A stretch of 64,000 nt of DNA from Microbacterium terregens (GTDB taxonomy: Bacteria; Actinomycetota; Actinomycetes; Actinomycetales; Microbacteriaceae), in assembly GCF_039534975.1 (NCBI RefSeq), contig NZ_BAAAWH010000001.1, positions 2,418,001 through 2,482,000 of the forward strand. Reading direction: 5' to 3'. The notes under the pieces were generated by a model. It did not search any database. It was not told the origin of the DNA and was given only the letters and a program-made list of their open reading frames with translations. Below, one piece after another: positions 51,617 through 61,551 of this stretch. The first letter of the stretch is position 1, and each line of letters opens with the position of its first letter. The translations under genes and the position numbers were made by a program.

Positions 51617-52330
51617 TCAGGCCGCCAGACCCATCGCATCCATGCGCTTGGAGTGCGCGCCCATCAGCTCGGTGAACACCGGCTCGACCTGCCGCTCGTC
51701 CGCGATCTGCAGCGTCGTCAGCCCGAGCGCCGCCCGCGCGATCAGCAGAGTGTCACCGACCAGACGGCGTCCCCACATCGCCAGGAGCGACGCCCACTCC
51801 GGGTCGCTGGCGATCGTCGCGCCGATGATGTCCACGATCGCTTCGCGGTCATCGTCTGCGCGCAGGATCCGGGCCACCCGGCGTCCGGTGTCGCCGTAGC
51901 TCGAGGAGAGCGCGAGGTAGAAGTCATCCAGCATCCCCGCGGTGATGTGCACCGAGAGCATGGTCTCCTGAGGCCGCACCCCGTGCGTCGCGCGTCGAAA
52001 GGCGTCCAGCGGCTCACGGAACGGAAGCATCAGGCTCGTCGGGTCATCACCGCGCTCGCGGATCAGCGCGACCAGTTCCTCGTGCTTCTGCAGGGCGGCA
52101 CCCGCGGCGCGCGAGAGCGATTCCTTCTGCGCCAGCTCCGGTGTCGAGGCGATGAGCTCTGACAGAGTCTCGAAATAGCCCAGCTGCAGATACGCGGCCT
52201 GACCGAGGAACGTGTCGATGTCGGGCGCGAGCGCCTCGAAGTCGACGCGGTGAGCATCGCTCGCCTCACCGCGCGAACGCAGTTGGAGCTTTCGTCCCTG
52301 CGGGCGCTGCTGCCAGAACCACTTCACCAC
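51617..52330 (-). CDS. Ferritin-like fold protein (DUF with four-helix core)
   Basis: 237 residues, predominantly helical. It resembles the actinobacterial ferritin-like protein next to rhlE (Rv3210c by my recall). It has a basic N-terminus (KWFWQQRPQGRKLQLRSRGE), then helices rich in Asp, Glu and His; the metal ligands cannot be assigned with certainty. GTG at 52330 has TATGCT six bases upstream. The neighbouring DEAD-box helicase is divergent, and the two may share a regulatory region. Confidence 0.8.
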   Translation of the reverse strand: MVKWFWQQRPQGRKLQLRSRGEASDAHRVDFEALAPDIDTFLGQAAYLQLGYFETLSELIASTPELAQKESLSRAAGAALQKHEELVALIRERGDDPTSLMLPFREPLDAFRRATHGVRPQETMLSVHITAGMLDDFYLALSSSYGDTGRRVARILRADDDREAIVDIIGATIASDPEWASLLAMWGRRLVGDTLLIARAALGLTTLQIADERQVEPVFTELMGAHSKRMDAMGLAA

Positions 52331-52336
52331 GACCTC

Positions 52337-52342
52337 AGCATA
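52337..52342 (-). promoter_or_regulatory. -10 hexamer TATGCT of the ferritin-like gene
   Basis: TATGCT on the minus strand ends six bases before the GTG at 52330, giving a leaderless start. Confidence 0.55.
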
Positions 52343-52420
52343 TGCGCGGGCTCTCGCGGCGCGGAGGCGTGCGGCCTCCTGCGCACCACGGACGATGTCT
52401 CCACCGCGGGCCCGACCCGT

Positions 52421-52567
52421 TATCCTGGAGGGGTCCCCGGCATCGGATCGGGGCTCCCGCGCCTGTGGCAGAGATAAGGGCGTGGATCCCACCCCGCCCG
52501 CGCGGCGAGATCGCACAGCGCCAGGGCACCCACGAGGCAGCATCTCACTGCCGGACAGGCACACATC
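52421..52567 (+). promoter_or_regulatory. Promoter and long leader of the DEAD-box helicase gene
   Basis: TATCCT at 52421-52426 implies a leader of about 135 bases, the longest inferred in the window. It contains a CCCCG/CGGGG hairpin (52435-52453) and no other open frame. Long leaders are common for cold-responsive or autoregulated RNA helicases. Confidence 0.5.
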
Positions 52568-54052
<1,485 letters not shown>

Positions 54053-54187
54053 GCAGCAGCATCCGCATCTGAGTCAGGAGATGCGCCGGCAATCGGACGA
54101 TCCACGCTGATCCGTCCCGTTTCCGGTGCATCTCCAGTTCTCGTGACGCCGGCGTCGAGCCCGCGTCCGACACGGTGATCCCGGTGG

Positions 54188-54216
54188 CTGACGTCGGAGA
54201 CGGTGAGCGCTATTGT
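54188..54216 (+). promoter_or_regulatory. Promoter of the SHOCT protein gene
   Basis: CTGACG (54188-54193), a 17-base spacer and TATTGT (54211-54216). This is the clearest -35/-10 pair in the window, giving a leader of about 40 bases with GAAAGG. Confidence 0.55.
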
Positions 54217-54263
54217 GAGCGGCACGGCGGGTCCGCCGCCGACCCTCGCTACGAAAGGCAGCC

Positions 54264-54677
54264 ATGAGATACCTCGACGCCGTGGAATATCAGGGATTCT
54301 GGGGGTCCATCTGGGACCTCATCTGGTGGTTCCTGCTGGCCTTCGTCTTCGTCTCCTACCTCTTCGCGCTGTTCGCCGTGGTGGCGGATCTGTTCCGCGA
54401 CCACAAGCTCAACGGGTGGGCGAAGGCGCTGTGGTTCATCTTCCTGATCCTCTTCCCGATCCTCTCGGTTCTGATCTATCTGATCGCCCGCGGCAAAGGG
54501 ATGGCCGAGCGCAGTGCGGCTCAGGCCAGGGATCTGAGGTCAGCGCAGGACGACTACATCAGGTCGGTGGCAGGCGGCAGCCCGTCCGAGGAGATCGCCA
54601 AGGCGAAGTCGCTGCTTGATTCGGGCGCGATCAACCAGGCCGAGTTCGACCACATCAAGTCCCGGGCCCTGAGCTAG
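54264..54677 (+). CDS. Small membrane protein with PLDc_N-like and SHOCT domains
   Basis: 137 residues. Two membrane helices (about 18-48 and 52-75) form a PLDc_N-type unit, followed by a linker and a C-terminal SHOCT motif (about 105-137, IAKAKSLLDSGAINQAEFD). Such proteins are abundant in actinobacteria and of unknown function. The ATG has GAAAGG eight bases upstream. It converges on the PHP gene. Confidence 0.88.
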   Translation: MRYLDAVEYQGFWGSIWDLIWWFLLAFVFVSYLFALFAVVADLFRDHKLNGWAKALWFIFLILFPILSVLIYLIARGKGMAERSAAQARDLRSAQDDYIRSVAGGSPSEEIAKAKSLLDSGAINQAEFDHIKSRALS

Positions 54678-54711
54678 GCATCTGCGCGGCACTGCTGCGG
54701 CAGCGAATCGG

Positions 54712-55575
54712 TCAGGGATAGACCGGTTCGCTGCCGGTGGCCCGCTCGATGATGCGTGCCACCATGTCGTCGGTCGTCGTGTTCTCGCCCGGCTGGTTCG
54801 GCTTGCCGAGGCCGTGGTAGTCGCTTGAGCCCGTCACGATGAGGTCGCGCTCGGTAGAGATCCGGCTGAGCGTGCGGATACCGGCATCCAGATTCTCGCG
54901 GTGTCCCAGCTCGAACCCGGCCAGGCCCGCAGCCAGCATCCGCTCCAGGACGGGCATGGGAAGCAGTCCCGCGCGGCCTGCCGGGTGGGCGATGATCGGC
55001 ACCCCGCCCGCGCCCACGATCAGTTCGACGGCCAGCACCGGATCCGGGGCGTAGAGGGCGACGTAGTAGTCGCCCGAGGGGCTCAGGATCTCCGAGAACG
55101 CCTCGGTGCGGTCCCGGACATGCCCCTTCGCGATCAGGGCGTCGGCGATGTGCGGGCGCCCGACGGTGGCGCCGTCCGAGGTCTGCGCGACGATGTCGTC
55201 CCAGTGCAGGTCGAAGTCTCGTCCGATCCGGTCGGCCATCGTCCGCGCCCGTTCGAGCCGCGATCGCCGGATCCGGTCGGTCATCTCGCGCAACCCGGGG
55301 TCGTCGGGATCGACGAGGTACGCCAGCACATGCACGCTGCGCCACTGATACTTGGCGGAGAGTTCCATTCCCGGAATGAACGTCATTCCGAGGGATGCCG
55401 CGGCCTCGGCTGCCTCGGCCCAGCCCGAGGTAGTGTCGTGATCGGTGAGCGCGGCCGTGCGCAGTCCGTGCCGGTGCGCGGCGGCCATCACCTGCGCGGC
55501 GGACTCGGTCCCGTCGGAGTGGACCGAATGCAGGTGCAGGTCGCTCGGACCCCTGAAACGACGCGTGTCCGACAT
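54712..55575 (-). CDS. PHP domain phosphoesterase
   Basis: 287 residues. Metal-binding motifs DLHLHSVHSDGTES (about 12-25), ALTDHDTTSGW (about 42-52), a mid-domain HP segment, and GSSDYHGLGKPNQP near the end are all intact. Members include 3',5'-nucleotide phosphatases and small-RNA degrading enzymes (RNase AM/YciV type). ATG at 55575 has TACGCT six bases upstream. A longer frame to 56088 lies antisense to the next gene. It is divergent from the EEP-type gene. Confidence 0.92.
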   Translation of the reverse strand: MSDTRRFRGPSDLHLHSVHSDGTESAAQVMAAAHRHGLRTAALTDHDTTSGWAEAAEAAASLGMTFIPGMELSAKYQWRSVHVLAYLVDPDDPGLREMTDRIRRSRLERARTMADRIGRDFDLHWDDIVAQTSDGATVGRPHIADALIAKGHVRDRTEAFSEILSPSGDYYVALYAPDPVLAVELIVGAGGVPIIAHPAGRAGLLPMPVLERMLAAGLAGFELGHRENLDAGIRTLSRISTERDLIVTGSSDYHGLGKPNQPGENTTTDDMVARIIERATGSEPVYP

Positions 55576-55581
55576 CCCTCG

Positions 55582-55587
55582 AGCGTA
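55582..55587 (-). promoter_or_regulatory. -10 hexamer TACGCT of the PHP gene
   Basis: TACGCT on the minus strand ends six bases before the ATG at 55575. Confidence 0.55.
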
Positions 55588-55660
55588 TCGCGCGGCCCGT
55601 GGCGGTCGGTCCGCAGAGGGCCGCGCCGACGCCGCGGACTGATCTCCCAGCCTGCTGACA

Positions 55661-55666
55661 TAGAGT
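55661..55666 (+). promoter_or_regulatory. -10 hexamer TAGAGT of the EEP-type gene
   Basis: TAGAGT ends six bases before the GTG at 55673. Confidence 0.6.
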
Positions 55667-55672
55667 CGCCGC

Positions 55673-56692
55673 GTGCTTCGCCTGCTGGGGGTTTTCGGGA
55701 CCGTGATCTGCGCGATCGCGGCCGCCGTCCTGACATGGCCGGCATTCTTCCGCGTGGAGCAGGTCTTCCCGATCGCCCAGATCGTGTCCTTCCGCGGTCC
55801 TCTCGCTCTGGCATTCGCGGTCCTCCTGGTGATCGCGCTCCTGCTCGCGATCGCGCGTCCGATCCGCGCCTTCGCCGTGGCGATCGCGGTGATCGCCGGC
55901 GTGGCGATGCTGGCCAACCTCGCTGTCGTCGTGACGCGTGGAGTCGGGACCGAGACGCTCCCCGCCAAGACGGACACCAGCATCCGGGTCATGACGTGGA
56001 ACACCGCCGGTTCGGCGACGGCCCCCGAGACCGTTGCGCAGATCGCGGTCGCGATGGACGCCGACATCGTGACGCTCCCCGAGACCACGATCGAAACCGG
56101 CGAGAAGGTCGCCGTGGCGATGCGTGAGCTCGGGCATCGGATGTGGGCGCACTATGCCGAGTACGGCACCGACGGATGGGACGCGCGATCGACCACGCTG
56201 CTGATCTCTCCGGACCTGGGCGACTACTCGGTCATCGAGTCGTCGCAGGACGGCACGAGCAATACATCGACGGTGCCCAGTGCGGTGGCGATGCCGATCA
56301 CGGGCGACGGGCCGATCGTGGTGGCCGCTCACGCCGTCGCCCCGCGACAGAGCTACATGCAGCACTGGCGTGACGACTTGTCGTGGCTTGCCGACCAGTG
56401 CGCCGATGCGAACGTCATCATGGCGGGCGATTTCAACGCCACCGTCGACCACATGGCGAACCTCGGCGTCGACGGTGGGACGCTCGGTCGCTGCCACGAC
56501 GGCGCTGTCGAGACCGGGAGCGGCGGGGTCGGCACCTGGTCGACCGAGGTGTCCGCGGTCCTCGGGGCACCGATCGACCACGTGATGGCCTCGAGTCATT
56601 GGAAGCCGACCGGATCGCTGGTGCTCACGTCGATGGACGGCTCCGGAAGCGACCACCGACCCCTGATCGTGCAGTTCGAGCCGTTCGACTGA
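55673..56692 (+). CDS. Membrane-anchored endonuclease/exonuclease/phosphatase family protein
   Basis: 339 residues. Three membrane helices (about 2-22, 36-60 and 65-85) precede an EEP domain placed outside the cell. Active-site segments are present: RVMTWNTAGS (N), TLPETT (Glu), AGDFNATVDHM (Asp, Asn) and GSDHRPLIVQF (Asp, His). This topology resembles VanJ-like proteins, reported as undecaprenyl-diphosphate phosphatases that give teicoplanin resistance; the resemblance is architectural. GTG at 55673 follows TAGAGT by six bases. It is divergent from the PHP gene. Confidence 0.88.
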   Translation: MLRLLGVFGTVICAIAAAVLTWPAFFRVEQVFPIAQIVSFRGPLALAFAVLLVIALLLAIARPIRAFAVAIAVIAGVAMLANLAVVVTRGVGTETLPAKTDTSIRVMTWNTAGSATAPETVAQIAVAMDADIVTLPETTIETGEKVAVAMRELGHRMWAHYAEYGTDGWDARSTTLLISPDLGDYSVIESSQDGTSNTSTVPSAVAMPITGDGPIVVAAHAVAPRQSYMQHWRDDLSWLADQCADANVIMAGDFNATVDHMANLGVDGGTLGRCHDGAVETGSGGVGTWSTEVSAVLGAPIDHVMASSHWKPTGSLVLTSMDGSGSDHRPLIVQFEPFD

Positions 56693-56811
56693 GGGACCGC
56701 CCATCGAGGGAATCGGATGCGTGATCCGCGCTTCGCGGTGATTCGTCGCGCCGCTGTGCTGCGGCGGTGTGCACACATGCGCGTTCCGGCGCACAGTGCG
56801 AGACTTGCCGG

Positions 56812-58257
56812 ATGAGCACTTCAGGCGACAGTGAAACCACCGGCACCACCGAGCTCGCTCCCGAGGCGGCGCCGACCGGGATCCCCGCGAACAGTTCCGT
56901 GAACCGACGTCAGGGATTCGGCCAGGGGTTCCTCGACACGATCTCCACAGGATGGGCGGACCGGCCCTCGACCCTGCCGTCCGCGCGCGAGCAGGCGCCG
57001 TATGCCGCCCGGCGGCGCGATGCGGTCTCGGCCGCGTTCTCCGGCCGGCGCGTGGTCGTCCCGGCGGGTCCGTACAAGGTGCGCAGCAACGACACGGACT
57101 ACCCCTTCCGCGCCCACTCCGCCTTCGCGCACCTGACCGGGTGGGCCGCGGACTCGGTACCGGACTCGGTACTCGTCTTCGAGCCGAGCGGTGACAGCGG
57201 TCACGACGTCACCCTCTATTTCCGGGAGCGCGCGGATCGCACGACGCAGGAGTTCTATGCGAATCCGTCGATCGGCGAGTTCTGGATCGGGCCGCGTCCG
57301 GCGCTGGCGGGAGTCGCTGCCGACCTCGGTCTGGCGACCGCGCACATCGACTCGTTCGAGTCGTCCGAGGACGACGTCGTGCTGGACGCCGATGCCGATC
57401 TCACCCGATTCGTCTCCGAGTTGCGGCTGCACAAGGACGAGTACGAACTCGCCCAGCTGCAGCTCGCGGTGGACGTCACCGCGGAGGGCTTCGATGACAT
57501 CGTCGCGAACCTGCCGCGGATCATCGATCACCCCCGCGGTGAGCGCATCGTGGAGGGCGTGTTCCACCAGCGCGCGCGCAGCGACGGCAACGGGGAGGGG
57601 TACGACACCATCGCCGCCTCCGGCCCTCACGCCTGTTACCTGCACTGGACGCGCAACGACGGTCAGGTCGCCCCCGGCGACCTGATCCTGATCGACGCGG
57701 GCGTCGAGGTCGACAGCCTGTACACCGCCGACATCACCCGCACGATCCCGGTCAGCGGCCGGTTCAGCGAGGTACATCGGCGCGTGTACGAGGCGGTCCG
57801 CGAGGCAGCGGATGCCGCCTTCGCGGCCGCGCAGCCCGGCGCGAAGTTCAGCGACCTCAATGCGGCCGCATGGAACGTCATCGCGCACCGTATCGAGGAG
57901 TGGGGATTCCTGCCGGTGTCGGCGGCGCAATCCCTGGACCCCGAGACCGGACACCACCACCGGCGGTACATGGTGCACGGCACCAGCCACCACCTCGGGA
58001 TCGATGTGCACGACTGCGCGCAGGCGCGCCGCGAACTGTATGCGGGTGGAACGCTCGAGCCGGGCATGGTCTTCACGATCGAGCCCGGACTGTACTTCCA
58101 GATCGACGACCTCACCGTGCCGGAGGAGTACCGCGGCATCGGCGTGCGCATCGAGGATGACATCTTCCTGACTCCGGACGGGCCGGTCAACCTCTCCGCG
58201 GCGATCCCCCGCACCGCCGACGACGTCGAGGCGTGGGTCGCTCGCCTCAACCCGTGA
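56812..58257 (+). CDS. pepP: Xaa-Pro aminopeptidase (peptidase M24B)
   Basis: 481 residues. The N-terminal domain (about 60-200) is followed by the pita-bread domain. Metal ligands: LIDAGVEVDSLYTADITRT (two Asp), HGTSHHLGIDVHD (His), TIEPGLYF (Glu) and GVRIEDDI (Glu). It removes N-terminal residues preceding proline. ATG at 56812, with GAGACT six bases upstream, is chosen over an ATG at 56767. It overlaps the gamma-glutamyltransferase start (GTGA). Confidence 0.93.
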   Translation: MSTSGDSETTGTTELAPEAAPTGIPANSSVNRRQGFGQGFLDTISTGWADRPSTLPSAREQAPYAARRRDAVSAAFSGRRVVVPAGPYKVRSNDTDYPFRAHSAFAHLTGWAADSVPDSVLVFEPSGDSGHDVTLYFRERADRTTQEFYANPSIGEFWIGPRPALAGVAADLGLATAHIDSFESSEDDVVLDADADLTRFVSELRLHKDEYELAQLQLAVDVTAEGFDDIVANLPRIIDHPRGERIVEGVFHQRARSDGNGEGYDTIAASGPHACYLHWTRNDGQVAPGDLILIDAGVEVDSLYTADITRTIPVSGRFSEVHRRVYEAVREAADAAFAAAQPGAKFSDLNAAAWNVIAHRIEEWGFLPVSAAQSLDPETGHHHRRYMVHGTSHHLGIDVHDCAQARRELYAGGTLEPGMVFTIEPGLYFQIDDLTVPEEYRGIGVRIEDDIFLTPDGPVNLSAAIPRTADDVEAWVARLNP

Positions 58258-60050
58258 CGTTCACACCGCCCCCGGTCTTCACCACGCGCCCGACACTGAC
58301 GGGCACGTTCGGGATGACGGCATCCACCCATTGGCTGGCCACCGCGAGCGCGCAGGCCATCCTGGAACGCGGCGGCAACGCCTTCGATGCCGCCGTCGCG
58401 GGCGGCTTCGTCCTGCATGTCGTGGAGCCGCACCTGAACGGGCCGGGCGGAGACCTCGTGGGGATCTTCGCGACGGCGGCCGACCCGGCCACGCCCGTCG
58501 TGCTGATGGGCCAGGGCCCCGCGCCGGCGGGTGCCACCATCGAGCACTACCGGGGCCTGGGCCTGGAACTCGTGCCCGGTGCCGGAGGTCTGGCCGCCGC
58601 CGTACCCGGATCGGTGGACGCGTGGCTCACCCTGCTGCGCGACCACGGCACGTGGGAGCTCGGTGACATCCTCGCTTCCGCGATCGGATACGCCCGCGAG
58701 GGGCATCCGCTGCTGGCCCAGGCGAGCGCGACCATCGGCCGCGTCGCCGGCCTCTTCCGCGAGCACTGGCCGTCGTCGGCGGAACTGTGGATGCCCGAGG
58801 GCCGGGTCCCCGCGCCGGGGACTCTCGTGCGCAACCCCGCCTACGCCGACGTCCTCCAGTCGCTCGTCGCGGCCGGTCGCGGCATCCGCGATGAGGGGCC
58901 GGTCGGTCGGATCGCCCGGATCGACGCGGCCCTGCGGGAATGGCGGAGCGGGCGCGTCGCACAGGCAGCCGCCGCGTTCCTTGCGACCCCGCACCGGCAT
59001 TCGGACGGCCGCGACCATCGCGGCGTGATCGAGGCGAGCGATTTCGCGGACTTCGAAGCGGGATACGACACACCGGTCACGATCGAGTTCCGCGGTCACA
59101 ACATCGCCAAGGCGGGGGCCTGGACCCAGGGACCCGCCCTGCTGCAGACGCTGCGGATCCTCGACGGGCACGATGAGATCGACCCGTCGACGGAGGCGGG
59201 CGCGCACGTCGTGCTGGAGGCGCTCAAGCTCGCCCTCGCCGATCGGGACGCGTATTACGGTGACGGCGATGTGCCGCTGGACGTGCTCCTGTCGGAGGAG
59301 TACGCGACCGCCCGCCGCGCGCAGATCGGTGACAGCGCGTCGCAGGACTGGCGGCCCGGCAGCGTACCCGGACGCTCACCGTTCCGCCCCCGTCTGCGCA
59401 GCGCCGGAGCCGACGCTGCCAGCGGTCTCGGCGAGCCGACGATCGACCGCTCGGGCCGGACACGCGGGGATACGTGTCACATCGATGTCGTGGACCGCTG
59501 GGGCAACATGATCGCCGTCACACCGTCCGGCGGATGGCTGCAGTCCTCACCGACGATCCCCGACCTCGGCTTCTGCCTCGGCACGCGTCTGCAGATGATG
59601 TGGCTGGATGCCTCCTCCCCCGCCGCCCTGCGTCCCGGGGCGCGGCCGCGCACTACGCTCACGCCGACCCTGGTTCTGAGGGACGGTCAGCCGGTCATGG
59701 CGCTCGGGACGCCCGGCGGTGACCAGCAGGAGCAGTGGCAGGTGCCCGTGCTGCTGCGGATGCTCGTGGGCGGGTACTCCGCCCAGCAGGCGATCGATGC
59801 GCCGTCTCTGCACACCACCGCCCTGGTGGACTCCTTCTGGCCGCGCGGCTGGACCCCCGCCGGCGTTTTCGTGGAGGATCGCCTCGGCGAGTCGGTCATC
59901 ACCGGGCTGGAACGGCGCGGACACTCAGTGACGCGCGCCGGCGACTGGTCTCTCGGGCGCGTGTCGGCCGTGGGACGGGATGCCGGTACCGGACTGGTCT
60001 GGGCAGCGGCGAACCCGCGGGGTATGCAGGGCTACGCTGCCGGTCGGTGA
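58254..60050 (+). CDS. Gamma-glutamyltransferase family protein
   Basis: 598 residues, Ntn-hydrolase. The large-subunit part carries AILERGGNAFDAAVAGGFVLH; the autoprocessing site is GDTCHIDVVDRWGNM with nucleophile Thr407. LGTPGGDQQEQWQVPVLL lies near the end. It would cleave glutathione or other gamma-glutamyl amides. There is no signal peptide, so it is probably cytosolic or the start is at a more distal position. The usual lid-loop and substrate Arg could not be verified. It is co-transcribed with the aminopeptidase through a GTGA overlap. Confidence 0.9.
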   Translation: MTFTPPPVFTTRPTLTGTFGMTASTHWLATASAQAILERGGNAFDAAVAGGFVLHVVEPHLNGPGGDLVGIFATAADPATPVVLMGQGPAPAGATIEHYRGLGLELVPGAGGLAAAVPGSVDAWLTLLRDHGTWELGDILASAIGYAREGHPLLAQASATIGRVAGLFREHWPSSAELWMPEGRVPAPGTLVRNPAYADVLQSLVAAGRGIRDEGPVGRIARIDAALREWRSGRVAQAAAAFLATPHRHSDGRDHRGVIEASDFADFEAGYDTPVTIEFRGHNIAKAGAWTQGPALLQTLRILDGHDEIDPSTEAGAHVVLEALKLALADRDAYYGDGDVPLDVLLSEEYATARRAQIGDSASQDWRPGSVPGRSPFRPRLRSAGADAASGLGEPTIDRSGRTRGDTCHIDVVDRWGNMIAVTPSGGWLQSSPTIPDLGFCLGTRLQMMWLDASSPAALRPGARPRTTLTPTLVLRDGQPVMALGTPGGDQQEQWQVPVLLRMLVGGYSAQQAIDAPSLHTTALVDSFWPRGWTPAGVFVEDRLGESVITGLERRGHSVTRAGDWSLGRVSAVGRDAGTGLVWAAANPRGMQGYAAGR

Positions 60051-60066
60051 GGCCCGCCGCCCGAGC

Positions 60067-60753
60067 TCATCGCGGGAGCACGCCGCGCATCCACGCCGCG
60101 GCCAGTGCGGCCAGGCCGGCGCCGACCTCGTCGGCCGGGCGCTTGCGGCCCTTCACCTCGAACGAGTGGCCGCCGCCGTCGATCCACGCGATCGATGCGC
60201 TCCGGCACGATGCCACGGCGTCTTCGAGCTGCGAGCGCGGGTCGATGAACGGGTCGTTCGTGCCCTCCACGAACAGCTGCGGCGGCACGATGGACGGCAG
60301 GTGGGCGACGCGCGCTTTCGAGGGATCGCCGGGGGGATGCAGCGGATAACCCAGATAGATGAGCCCGGCCGGATCGATGACCCCCTCCGCCGCGGCCATC
60401 GAGGCCATGCGTCCGCCATACGACTTGCCCGAGGCCCAGACCGGGCTGCCCTCCGCATGCTCCTCGGCGCGGGCGATCGCCGCCGTCCACGTGAGGACCG
60501 CGTGCGCCGCCGGTCCCGGCATCCGTCGTCCGAGCTGGATGTACGGGAAGTTGAACCGCAGGGTCGCGACGCCCTCCGCCCGCATGGCGCGGGCGAAGCC
60601 GACGAGGAAGGGATGCGCATACCCGGCGCCTGCGCCGTGCGCGATCGCGATCGTCGCCCATGCGTCGTCCGGACGGCCGTAGGCGGCGTCGACCTCGATC
60701 GGGCCGGACGGAAGCGGGACGTCGAAGCGCGTCTCGGTCTCGTCCGCTGTCAT
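60067..60753 (-). CDS. Alpha/beta hydrolase (dienelactone hydrolase-like)
   Basis: 228 residues. The nucleophile is in ASGKSYGGRMASM (about 108-120), with GTNDPF (acid, about 164) and GGGHSFEVK (His, about 193). The oxyanion segment IAIAHGAGAGYAHPF is near the N-terminus. It resembles the TEX30/KANL3-type small hydrolases; substrate is unknown. It overlaps the upstream stress-protein gene by ATGA. Confidence 0.88.
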   Translation of the reverse strand: MTADETETRFDVPLPSGPIEVDAAYGRPDDAWATIAIAHGAGAGYAHPFLVGFARAMRAEGVATLRFNFPYIQLGRRMPGPAAHAVLTWTAAIARAEEHAEGSPVWASGKSYGGRMASMAAAEGVIDPAGLIYLGYPLHPPGDPSKARVAHLPSIVPPQLFVEGTNDPFIDPRSQLEDAVASCRSASIAWIDGGGHSFEVKGRKRPADEVGAGLAALAAAWMRGVLPR

Positions 60754-61487
60754 CGCGGAGACGGCGAGTGCGCCCCACCGTCTTCGGCGGGCGGGTCTTC
60801 GCGCTCGGACGCGGAGACGTCGGATCCCGCCGGGGCGTCGGACCCGCTCTCGGGCGGAGACGTCGGGATCGGTTCCGCGGAGTCGTCGGCGGCCGGCGCG
60901 ACCCGCTCGCCGTAGCGCGGGGGCTCGGCACCGGCATCCGCCGTCGGCGCAGCGGGCAACGGTCCGGCGGGCGGAGTCGGGTCTGCCGATGCGGCGGGAG
61001 TGCGTGGCTGTGGAGCTGTCTGCCCGCCCAGCACCTGCCGCGCCCGCTGCATGCTGGCGGCGGCGACCGTCACCTCGTAGTGCTCGGCGATGACCTGCAT
61101 GACCGACGCGAAATCGCGCCGGCGGCGCACGAACGAATACGTGATGATGCTGAAGAGCATCCCGATCGCGATGCCGACGAAGAGCACTCCGACGAACGCC
61201 TGGATCGGGACCGCCGGGGTGCCGATCACGAGGATCGCAGAGAACAGCAGGCCCAGGAGCACGCCGTTGATCGCACCGGAGCGTGCCGCGGTCGCATAGC
61301 CCAGACGACCGGTCACCCGCTCGACGGAGCGCAGGTCCTGCCCCACGATCGCGATGTCACGCGCCGGTATGTCGGCGGCGATCAACGTGGAGACCGCCTT
61401 CTGCGCCGCCTCGTACGTCGGGAAGCTCGCGATGCTCTGCCCGATGTCTTCGAGGCTCTGCGGGATCCTCCCGCCGTTGATGCTCAC
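60750..61487 (-). CDS. General stress protein 17M-like membrane protein
   Basis: 245 residues. The N-terminal YflT/GSP17M-like part (about 20-60, PTYEAAQKAVSTLIAADIPA) precedes two membrane helices (about 70-92 and 98-118), a charged helical segment and a Pro/Ala-rich acidic tail (about 155-245). It may be a sensor or stress-protective protein. The GTG has GGGAGG about 12 bases upstream, and GAGGAT six bases before the start. It is divergent from the MgtE_N gene. Confidence 0.82.
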   Translation of the reverse strand: MSINGGRIPQSLEDIGQSIASFPTYEAAQKAVSTLIAADIPARDIAIVGQDLRSVERVTGRLGYATAARSGAINGVLLGLLFSAILVIGTPAVPIQAFVGVLFVGIAIGMLFSIITYSFVRRRRDFASVMQVIAEHYEVTVAAASMQRARQVLGGQTAPQPRTPAASADPTPPAGPLPAAPTADAGAEPPRYGERVAPAADDSAEPIPTSPPESGSDAPAGSDVSASEREDPPAEDGGAHSPSPR

Positions 61488-61538
61488 CGTCCCATCCTCC
61501 CACGGCCCGACCTCCCCGCCCCCTCACGCACACCGGGC

Positions 61539-61544
61539 TACGCT
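61539..61544 (+). promoter_or_regulatory. -10 hexamer TACGCT of the MgtE_N/CBS gene
   Basis: TACGCT ends seven bases before the GTG at 61552. Confidence 0.55.
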
Positions 61545-61551
61545 GGAACGC

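Noticed and set aside
54712-56088. Longer frame for the PHP phosphoesterase
   Set aside because: The extension is antisense to the EEP-family gene; ATG 55575 has a leaderless -10 and gives the normal N-terminus.
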